From: Calocera cornea HHB12733
Taxonomy: Eukaryota > Basidiomycota > Dacrymycetes > Dacrymycetales > Dacrymycetaceae
Direction: 5' to 3'
DNA: 32,944 bases
Assembly: GCA_001632435.1 (NCBI GenBank)
Contig: KV424040.1
Coordinates: forward strand, 66,901 to 99,844
Positions 21,087 through 29,404 of this stretch are shown piece after piece. The first letter of the stretch is position 1. Each line of letters begins with the position of its first letter. Position numbers and translations under genes: made by a program. The notes under the pieces are model-generated. The model was not told the DNA's origin, made no database searches, and worked only from the letters and a program-made list of their open reading frames with translations.

Positions 21087-22941
21087 CTACTGCGCCTCTA
21101 CCCTTCTCTGTTTCTCTTCCCATCTCCTTTCCTCCTTCTCCACAGCCTTCTCCCTCCATTGCCCGCCCCAGCGTTCCGTTACCAGCAGCAGGGCGACAGT
21201 GAGCGCCGTCATCCCCGCCCACAGAGTGTACAGGCCACCGTCACCGATTGCGTTCTGCAGAGGGATTGCCACTTCGGCAGCGATGAACCCCGCGGTACCT
21301 CGGAAAGAGGAATTCACTGCAATCGCCGTCGAAGAACGGCCGGTGTTCGCGTCGACCAGGTAGGCCAGCGTAGACGAATAGATCCACCTTTGTCCACTAT
21401 CAGCGTTCGCATTATGGAAGATGGAAGGAAGGTACTCACATAGTGGAAAATCCGGAGACGAACAAGCACACAACTGGGCCCGCAATATGCACCTTCTCCT
21501 GGGCGGTCCACGCATATGCGAGTGCCGACAGCGGCAGGAGGGGCATCACAACATGCATGCTGTGAATGCGCATTTCGGGGGCGGATACGCCCCCGTTCTG
21601 CGCTTTGAGCCGTGCGAGTGAGCAGTCCGACCAGCGGCCGCCCAGTATTGAGCCGAGAACGTTGCCTGTTATGCCCCATCAGCACGACCGTCCGTCAACA
21701 TGAGCAGTGATTAGCGGCGTACCCAATCCAAAGGAAAGCAGCACAAGTCCGATATACATGCTGTCATAGTTGTACGGCGGGCGCGCAAAAGTAATTGCGG
21801 CGGTATAGCTTGTGCTGTACACAAATGCGAACAGCAGGGCGCTTCCGAACATGATGGTGAGGATGTTGACTCGCTGCAGGATACGCCATGCCGGCGTGAT
21901 CGGGTTGACGTCCCGCAGGGAGAGCTTGATTTCCTCACTATCCCCGCCGCGTGTGACAACCCTCCCCGCTTGTATGATGGCCGCTCCCCCGTTTTTGGCA
22001 CGTGCACGCGCGGCTGCGCGGTTGACGGCGCTCCGGTAGGCGAGGGAGCGCTCTTTGCGGAAGGTGTCCTTGAAGAAGATGAACAGAACCAGGGTGCACC
22101 CGGCGAAGATGACGAGGAACCAGAACGTGCTTCTCCACCCGAGGCCGCTGGTCAGCGCTCCCCCAAGTAGCGGGCCGAGGGACGGCCCTAGGAGTCCGGC
22201 GGCATAGTAGACGCCCATCATGCTACCCCGCTCTCGCGGCTCAAAGATATCTGCCAACGTGCCCGCGCCGATGGAAAGCACGGCGCTCGTCCCGGCAGCC
22301 TGCAGTATGCGCATGCCGATGAGCACCCCGATGCTGCGCGCTTCGGCGGCGACGATGCAGCCGACGGTGAAGAGGGTGAGGCTGGCGAGGTAGACGGGCT
22401 TGCGGCCTTTGATCTCGGAGATAGCAGACCAGACGAGCGGGGCGTTGCCCTGCACCCAAATGTAGAGGGAGAGGGAGAGTGCGATCTCCGCATCCGTTGC
22501 GCCGAGCTCAGCCTGGATCTGGTTGAATGCCGGGTTGTAGATGGAGGCTGCGAGAGTAGGTGCTACCGAGGCTAAGGCGATGAGGGCGAGGACGAGTTTC
22601 TGTTCCTGGGGTTAGCCACTGCAAGCCATCTTCACCCCGGTGTTGAGACGCACCTTGCGAGACCTGGACCACTGCCTCGGGTCATTCACAACTAGTACAT
22701 GCTCGATGTCCACCTTGCCCTGACCCTCATCCACCTCAATTTCTATTATCCCCGCCTCACCGTTGCAGTCACGCCTACTGTCCGGCGCGTCAAGCCCCGC
22801 GCTGTGAGCTTGTTGCTTCTCGCCGCCGAGCTCAGTCGAGGGATCGGGATCAGCATCGAGCGAGTGCATCTCAGAACCACCAACGTGGGAGGTAAGGGGA
22901 CGGGCCACGGTGCCACTGGAACGGGAGGAGGATGGGGCCAT
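21087..22941 (-). CDS. MFS transporter, DHA1 family, QDR/DTR1-like
   Basis: DHA1 transporters are proton antiporters that export drugs, polyamines or metabolites. Exons are 22654-22941, 21723-22605, 21440-21665 and 21087-21387, with introns of 48, 57 and 52 bp (GT/AG). The total is 1698 bp, or 565 residues. The ATG at 22939-22941 is the first after an in-frame stop. A roughly 90-residue acidic cytoplasmic N-terminus is followed by TM1 (LVLALIALASVAPTLAASIY), the SEIKGRKPVYLAS motif-A-like loop after TM2, AGTSAVLSIGAGTLADIFEP (characteristic of QDR-type members), GPSLGPLLGGAL with motif-C-like glycines, a long basic middle loop, and the second six-helix half ending in a charged tail. No breaks were seen. 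The substrate is unknown. Confidence 0.9.
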
Positions 22942-23912
22942 CTCCTCCAGCACGCCCTCGGGGCGAAGCAGCGGTCGAGGGCCCGACAAGCTGGTCGTTG
23001 GGCCGTCGATGGCTCAGTAGGTGAATGCGATGCCGCAACAACCTCCTGAGCCAGTGCCGCAAGGAACGGTGTGCTCGTGAAGTCCGCGATGGAATTCGTG
23101 GCGGCCAGTGGGGCGTCTGGTCTAGGTCGCACACGCTCGCACCATACGCACAGGGGCGAAGGCGGGTCGCTAACAGCAGGAAAGGAAACGTACGAGCAGC
23201 AGCAGCAGAAACAGCCAATGTTCGGCATATCGGATAGCAAACAGGGCCGGTCCGTGCTTGACCATATTGGCCGCCGATGTCGGCCCGCGGTGATTCGTGG
23301 TCGTGTGCTACGAATTACCTGCCCACTTAGATGAGGGCAACGACTGTCGGCCGACGCTGCGTGCGGGAAGAAGGACCTCATCCCGAGCGGACCAATCAGG
23401 GAAGCGGAAAGTGTGGCGCCAAGAGATCAGGAAGCCAAGGAAATCAGTCGGGAGTGCTGCGACATTGTACCGTTAATTGACCAGAGACAAGTAACCGGCG
23501 GGAGGAAAATGCAACACCGGTTACTCTCGGAGAACGATGAGCGCGCTCTTGCTTGTACTTCCGAGCCCGCCGTCCTCGCGATTAAGGTTCGGTTCAAGTT
23601 GCATGCAGTTTAATTTATACTTCGGGGGTATACGACAACAACATCAGGTACAGTACCAGACGAGCCAGGCGAGAGAGCGAGAACTATGAAAAGATCTGTG
23701 CGGAGAGGGAGGAATTGCAGGAAACAGCAGAGGGAGGGCGAGTCGAGTAAACGTTACAAAGTATGGGTATCAGCCCGCCTTCTGAAAGACGGGGCATTAG
23801 GGACCATGTGAACCGCTATGTCACCACGAGCCAGAGGAGATTGTAAAGCAAGGCATCGCGAGCCAGAGATCCATGTGTAGTTATGTGTGTTGTTTGCTGT
23901 TGATCCAGGAGC
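22942..23912. other. Intergenic region, MFS promoter and regulator 3' side
   Basis: Long minus-strand frames here (22746-23381) overlap the MFS start and look like GC-driven open frames with no domain. A short CAG run occurs near 23190. I identify no gene, RNA or element. Confidence 0.45.
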
Positions 23913-26753
23913 CTAGGGATTCATCCCGGGCCAGCCGAGATTGCCTGGGCTCACCCCGCGCGTGATTCCCGGCTGGGGCACGATCGTCTTCTGCGAATAC
24001 CTGCCGCGGAAGGCGTCGTTCCCCCCTTGCCCGGCACTACCGGGGCCGTCGAGCTCGAGCATGTCGGCGTTGCCAGACTGGTCCATGGCGTAGTCCTCCG
24101 GCTCCTGCTGGTACGCGCCGTAGGGGTTCTGCAGCTGTGGATGCTGCCTCTGTTCTTGCTGCTGCTGCTGCACCCAGTCGGCCGCGAATCCGCTCATCAT
24201 GCCCTGGCCCGGGTTCTGTCCCGAGGAGCCTGGCTCGCCCGCGCCGTTGTTGGGCCCATCTTGGTCCGCGTTGCTGTAGTTTTGCAGGTACTGGTCCATG
24301 ATCTCGATCATCTGCGTGTCCGGCCCCCCGTGCCAAGGGGCGAGCTGACCATTCGGCTGCAAGTTGGCATACCCACTGAGCGGGGTGTGCAGCCCACTGG
24401 CCATGGGACTAGCCGAGTTCGGCGAGTAGTGCGGGGGGGAGAGCAGGTCGGGCGGGAAGGCTTGGAGCGTACCCATCGCCAGGGTCATGTTGGTGTTGCC
24501 TGGCTCGAAGGGCGCCGGCTCTTGGGAGAAAATCGTCTGCGCGTCGGGCGAGAAGTTGTCATTGTCCGCTGGGGGAGACATCTGCACTTGGGGGAGCACG
24601 GGCACAGCGATTCCCCCAGGGGGAAGGATGGGCCCGTTCATACCGAGGCCAGTGTTGATGCCCAGGCCGGTCATCGCGCCCAGGCTGCGCACGGCAGGGT
24701 CGGAGATCTCGATGCTGGAGAAGTACTTGCGCATGAGGCGGCGGAGCATCCCCGAGAAGGAGCGGTGGCCGCCCTCGTGTAGGAGGCGGAGGCAGATACG
24801 CGCCTTCTCGACGCCCTCGTCCTTACGCTTCTTAGAAAACTTGTGGAAGGCGACTGCCGAGTGCAGCCATGTGATCCCGGTGGTGAGGACGATCTGCGCA
24901 AGCTGGGGCGTCAAAGGCAGAGGGGCGGGGATGTGCGGCTGCGCAGGTATGGGGCGCGCGAGCTTGCTGTCCCACGGCCCGAGCAGGTTCATCATCGCCC
25001 GGAGGGACGCGTCGGTGCGCGTGACACCCGGCTCCTGGGCGAGCGGGACGGTGATCTGGCGGTAGAAGGGGCGGTCGAGGAGGATGCGGAGCCAGTGGTA
25101 GACCATGTGCAGGTGGCGGAGGGCCAGGGAGGCCGTCTCCATCGCTTTGGGTGTGGGCTTTAGGAGGTCCGGCTGGCTATTCAGCCACGCGTCGAGCGCG
25201 AGACGGTGCGCGTCAATCGCCGGCATGAGCGAGTCCTGCTCCGCCGCGTCGGCCGCGTACACGCCCGGAAGAATCCGCGCCGCGATGCGCATAAGCTGGC
25301 AATACGCGCGAAACACCAGGCTGGGTTCGTGCGTGTCTCCCTCCGCCTCGGGCAGAGGAACCGCCTCATTGTCCGCTACCGCGGTAGTGCGCCCGACCCA
25401 GAGGTACCAGAGCTTGTCCTGGATGTATACGACCCAGTAGACGGTGTTCCTGAGTTTCTTCTCCTGTGCGCCGAGAGAGGCCCAGGCGATGTCGCGTTCC
25501 CGCCGTGTGTAGTCGAGGTGCAAGCCGAGGGACTGCATCATGCGCGCAGACATGCCCGCGTATTGCCAGCCAATATCGAACTCGCCCGCACCCGCGCACC
25601 ACTGTGCGAGCAGGCCGAGGCCGAGCACGTTCCCCATCCCGCCGTGGCCGAAGATGCCGCCAATGTCCTGTGCCGAGGCCGCGAAATGCTCGATATTGCT
25701 CCGGAGGATGCCGACGTGGGGCGGCAGGAACTGCAGGGCGTTGGCGAGGAGTGCGTTGTAGAAGGCGTGCGTAAGCTCGAGTGGCTGCCCTGGTGCGGCA
25801 GGGGGAGTGCCGGGGGAAAGACCGAGCTCGAGCAGCCGCAGCACCTGGTCGGCGAGCGGCAACAGCTCTGTGCCCGAGAGGCCGAAGAAGTTCTGCGCGG
25901 CCTGAAGCTGGATCTCCGGAGCTACCGCGATCGAGCTCCAGCCAAGCTTTGGCACCTGAGGGTCGGGGGCGGGCGGCGAGGAAGGCGGGCCGGGCGCAGG
26001 GGAAGTGGCGAGATGCGCCAGAGGGGATGGGCCCGCATAGGCCGTGAGCGACCCGCTGCGGTCGCGTACGAGCTTCTCGCCCATCCCCAGCAGCTCAGCA
26101 CCCTCCCCTTCCGCGCCCTCCCGCCGCCGCGGCTGGGGGATCTGGATGCTCAGCTTGCCCGCACCTCCATCAATGACGGTGCCCATGCTCCCGCTCCCGC
26201 TGCCCTGCACGCCGGCAATAATGCCCGCAGTCTTGAGCTTCTCCTCGTACGCCAGCACCTTCTGGCGCATGCTCTGCACCTGCCTCTGGGCGACCTCCGC
26301 GCGCTGCCGCAGGTTCTGTGCTTCGCGCTCGAGAGAGGCGACGTACGCCTTGTTCGGCGTCTTCCGGTTGTCCTTGCTCGTCACGATGCACTTCCATCCG
26401 TTCTTCTCGCACACGCCGCAGGGCGAGGCGCCGTCGCACTTGGTCTTCTTCACCTTGCACGAGTCGCAGGCCTGCGAGACATGCCTGGCGCGCCGTCCAG
26501 TGCCAACAGACGAGGCACTCAGAGAGCGCCGCACGCCAGCGCCGCCCTCACCGAAAGACTGATCGGGGGAGATGTCCCCCGCGGGTGAATCGCCCGGCGA
26601 CGAGTAGCCGTAGCTGGAGCCGTTGTCGGATGTGTAGTCGAACCCCTGGCCGGGGACTTGCAGGTAGTCGTCGTACTGGCCGGTGGAGAGGGAGGAGGCG
26701 GTGGCGATGGAGGTTGTGGAGGGGTTCTGGCGTGTGTGACCGGGGGAGGCCAT
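23913..26753 (-). CDS. Zn(2)-Cys(6) fungal transcription factor, 946 aa
   Basis: This is a nuclear DNA-binding regulator of the fungal zinc-cluster type. The single-exon frame starts at ATG 26751-26753. A Ser/Gly/Asp-rich N-terminus leads to the zinc cluster at residues 96-123 (CDSCKVKKTKCDGASPCGVC, then C after six residues), which fits C-x2-C-x6-C-x5-C-x2-C-x6-C. A linker and coiled coil follow (about 130-175, YVASLEREAQNLRQRAEVAQ). The middle homology domain at about 290-690 contains LGLHLDYTRRERDIAWASLG and KLRNTVYWVVYIQDKLWYLW. The C-terminal 250 residues are rich in Pro, Gln, Asn and Gly and are the likely activation region. Targets are unknown. It shares a strand with the MFS and permease genes but lies about 1 kb from the nearer one. 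Confidence 0.92.
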   Translation of the reverse strand: MASPGHTRQNPSTTSIATASSLSTGQYDDYLQVPGQGFDYTSDNGSSYGYSSPGDSPAGDISPDQSFGEGGAGVRRSLSASSVGTGRRARHVSQACDSCKVKKTKCDGASPCGVCEKNGWKCIVTSKDNRKTPNKAYVASLEREAQNLRQRAEVAQRQVQSMRQKVLAYEEKLKTAGIIAGVQGSGSGSMGTVIDGGAGKLSIQIPQPRRREGAEGEGAELLGMGEKLVRDRSGSLTAYAGPSPLAHLATSPAPGPPSSPPAPDPQVPKLGWSSIAVAPEIQLQAAQNFFGLSGTELLPLADQVLRLLELGLSPGTPPAAPGQPLELTHAFYNALLANALQFLPPHVGILRSNIEHFAASAQDIGGIFGHGGMGNVLGLGLLAQWCAGAGEFDIGWQYAGMSARMMQSLGLHLDYTRRERDIAWASLGAQEKKLRNTVYWVVYIQDKLWYLWVGRTTAVADNEAVPLPEAEGDTHEPSLVFRAYCQLMRIAARILPGVYAADAAEQDSLMPAIDAHRLALDAWLNSQPDLLKPTPKAMETASLALRHLHMVYHWLRILLDRPFYRQITVPLAQEPGVTRTDASLRAMMNLLGPWDSKLARPIPAQPHIPAPLPLTPQLAQIVLTTGITWLHSAVAFHKFSKKRKDEGVEKARICLRLLHEGGHRSFSGMLRRLMRKYFSSIEISDPAVRSLGAMTGLGINTGLGMNGPILPPGGIAVPVLPQVQMSPPADNDNFSPDAQTIFSQEPAPFEPGNTNMTLAMGTLQAFPPDLLSPPHYSPNSASPMASGLHTPLSGYANLQPNGQLAPWHGGPDTQMIEIMDQYLQNYSNADQDGPNNGAGEPGSSGQNPGQGMMSGFAADWVQQQQQEQRQHPQLQNPYGAYQQEPEDYAMDQSGNADMLELDGPGSAGQGGNDAFRGRYSQKTIVPQPGITRGVSPGNLGWPGMNP

Positions 26754-28457
26754 GGTGTGATGGTGTGGTGTGGTGTGGTGTGATGGGGTCAGGTCGGTCA
26801 GAGCAGTACAGCGATCGGTACTGTTTCAAAAGAGCGACTCGAGAGCGATCGAAGGTGGTGGTGGTTGGCGCCTATGGTGTGCGGTGTGCGGCGTGCGGAG
26901 TGCGGTGATAACGGGTCACGCTGCGTGCGCTCGCTTGGTCGCGCCTAGTCTGTCTTGCTGAGACCACCGAGAGCAGAGAGAGCAGTGAGACCAGGGAGAG
27001 TGACTCGTCCAGCGACAGTTGCAAACGGTGGTTCGCAGTCCACAGCAACTCAAGGCCGCGCTTTATACGCCTGCCGCTGCACCGGGTTTCGCTCACACTT
27101 GCACTCCCAGGGCTCTCTCGGGCGCGCGGGGCTCACGGCGGGCGAGGTGGGAGGGCGACAGGGCGACAGTGCCAGGTGGCGCACGGGCGGGCGGTGCGCC
27201 GGATTTGGACGATGCTGAGGGGCGGTGCCTGCCGCGTGCCGGGGCGCGTGCCGGGCGCCTGTGGCGGTGCCCTACAACACGTTCTTCTGCCCTTGTTCGC
27301 TTGCCCTGACCCTGGGCTGCTGGCGGGGGAAGGAGGCTCGGCTCGGCACGGGCGGCCGGTCGCCAGGCGGAGAGGAGGCCGTCAGAGACAGGGAGAGGGC
27401 GACGTCATCTCCCTCGTCCCCCTCTGCCCTGCCCTCGCTCGCCTTGTCTCTGCTGCTATCTGCAACGAAGACGACGGCTGACGACTGATGACTCCCCCTT
27501 GCTCCTGGCCCGTCCCACCCGTCTCGCCCATTCCTCCTGCCTTGCGCCACCTGCCAGCAATACAGCAACAACAGCGGCAGTAATAATACGACAGGCGCCC
27601 ACCGCGCCCGTGGTGCTTCTCCACCAAATCTGCCGCAAATCCGTGCGCGCCTACCCTCGTCCCACGTCCCACATCCCCAATCCACCCAGTCCACTTCCAC
27701 CATCCACCCCGACTTGACACCCCCCGTGCATTTCCGGCCCCCGCCAGCGCCTGAGGGAAGAACGCCCTCGGCCCTCGGTGAGCGAAAGGAGGATCAAGCG
27801 CCCATCGCTGCGCTGCGCACCCCATCCCTCGGGGCCCACCTGCTGTTGAGCGAGGTCCCTAGGCCCCGCGGCGCCCTTCTTATGTACCCTCCCTCCTGGC
27901 GTATCGCCCCATCCCCATCTCCATCTTCATCTGGAAATGCGCCCTTTTCCCGCGCACAAGCGCACTGTTAAGCGAGGAAGAAGAAACCCGCGGCGTGCAG
28001 CTGAGTTTTCCCGATCTGGATCATTGCTGCTCTCTGCTCACCGCTCCGGGGACAAGGACACTCGGATGCTGTCCCGCGGGTCGAATTCGTCAACAACACT
28101 GGACGCTGTTTCCCGCATTTACAGAGCATTGCAATCCAAAGCAGTCTTGGAACTGCTGATATTGTGCCGACGTATGCAAGCGCTTTCATATTGGGACAAG
28201 GTTCAGAGCCGCCCCCTTAAAATGGGCCGTGTTCTAATCCAATGATGATTCCATCGGCGGTACAAAAGAGGTTCAAATCTCCAGTTCAACCAGCGACATT
28301 GCCAACAGCAGTCCAGCGACATTTACAAGGGCGGTTTCGACGTCGGGTTCCACTAGCAGTACCAACGACGGTATCATTGGTCGTGCCAACCACCCCGCCG
28401 CCGGTGAGGCGACCTGGTTCGAACAGGAGGAAGGAAGCGGGCGCAAAGGGCGACTGA
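26754..28457. other. Upstream region of the regulator gene
   Basis: Very GC-rich sequence with many overlapping frames but no domains. A TGTGGTGTGG-type short tandem repeat lies at about 26755-26790, immediately before the start codon. A TATA box for the minus strand is at 27061. The 1.7-kb length is unusual for this window and may include a long 5' UTR. Confidence 0.45.
27061..27067 (-). promoter_or_regulatory. Candidate TATA box of the transcription factor gene
   Basis: On the minus strand the sequence reads GGCGTATAAAGCGCGG, with TATAAAG about 308 bp upstream of the start codon, in otherwise GC-rich sequence. Confidence 0.4.
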
Positions 28458-28850
28458 GCGGGAGCAAGTCTCAAACTGCAGCAAAGAGACTTCAAGCAAA
28501 ACGGATGTAAACCCCTCTACGGGATTAAACACCCAAGCGGGTGCAGACCTTCAGAGGAAAGCCAGAGACATGCGGAAGCAGATGTTCACACAAACGGAGG
28601 CAAATCTTGGAGCGGAACTAATTGTAGAAGGGGAAGTAAGCTCCCGAGCGGAAGTACACCTCCGCGGAAGCAATAAGCTGAACGGAATTAAAAATGCCAG
28701 CGGAGGAAAAAGCACATTGGGAGGAAGACAGTAAAACGGACGCAATATATCCGGAAGTAAATCAAGCCCAAGTAAACTGTGTAGGGGAAGCAAATGAGCG
28801 AGCGGAAGTTGATTACCGCGCGGAAGCAACCTTCTCTCCGCGGGAGCCAA
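28458..28850. repeat. 18-bp phased GGAAGCAA array, about 20 units
   Basis: Copies of a GCGGAAGCAA-like core start at 28501, 28519, 28537, 28554, 28572, 28594, 28612, 28630, 28648, 28664, 28682, 28700, 28718, 28736, 28751, 28784, 28802, 28820 and 28840. Most steps are exactly 18 bp. The core is conserved while the next 8-9 bases vary freely. All copies point the same way. This is the longest of the three GGAAGC arrays in the window. Confidence 0.8.
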
Positions 28851-28886
28851 AGAAAGCCCAAAGGGAAGCTGTTATTCTTCCCTAAA

Positions 28887-29258
28887 CTTACGGGCCCCGA
28901 GGCTGTGCCGTTTGCGTCCGCCCGTAAGCATACGCCCCCGCCCGCCCGTCACGTGTGCGGTGGCGGCCAGCGCCGACGTCGTCCCTACCTAAGGCCGAGC
29001 TCGCTGTCCGCGCGCGACAGTCTGCACATAGTTTAGTATATGTAAAAGTAGTTAGAAATAAAAATTTACTTACCATGCATTGTGCCCCCTGCCCAGCTGC
29101 TCCAGCTGGGAGAAAAAATGAATTTAAAGGCCCAAAATTGGGCTAGAAATCGCCCGTAAGCGTAGCGAAAGTGACGCAGGGGTCGATTTGGGGCAAGGGA
29201 AGTAGGAAGTGCCACTTCTTCGATGGACTTACGCGCGCGCTTACGGGCGCTTACGGGG
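28887..29258. repeat. CTTACGGGC / GCCCGTAAG inverted motifs and hairpins
   Basis: CTTACGGGC occurs at 28887-28895 and 29240-29248 (a variant follows at 29250), and its reverse complement at 28920-28928 and 29152-29160. Between them lie an AT-rich stretch (about 29030-29080), a perfect hairpin CCCAGCTG-CTC-CAGCTGGG (29092-29110) and a GCCCAA-AA-TTGGGC hairpin (29130-29143). The arrangement suggests the ends of a small inverted-repeat transposon or the flank of the recombinase element. The borders are not determined. Confidence 0.5.
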
Positions 29259-29404
29259 CTTGCGGGGGGGTCGGCTCGTCGTGTCGTCGAGTGTTCGAGC
29301 CTTGCACATCGCACGCACACGTAGGGGGGGGTTGACAACGGTATGTTTCATTCGTATACGATAGGTAAGATATAGCAGCTAGACAGATATCGATAATATA
29401 GTTG

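Noticed and set aside
25206..26588. 460-codon plus-strand frame opposite the transcription factor
   Set aside because: It is a GC-driven antisense shadow of the zinc-cluster regulator and has no domain.
28266..28425. GGTTCAAATC and GGTTCGAAC, T-arm-like sequences
   Set aside because: No A box or acceptor stem lies at tRNA distance from either.
28458..28850. CRISPR-like appearance of a short repeat with variable spacers
   Set aside because: The repeat core is about 10 bp, the spacers about 8 bp, and the genome is eukaryotic; this is a minisatellite-type array.
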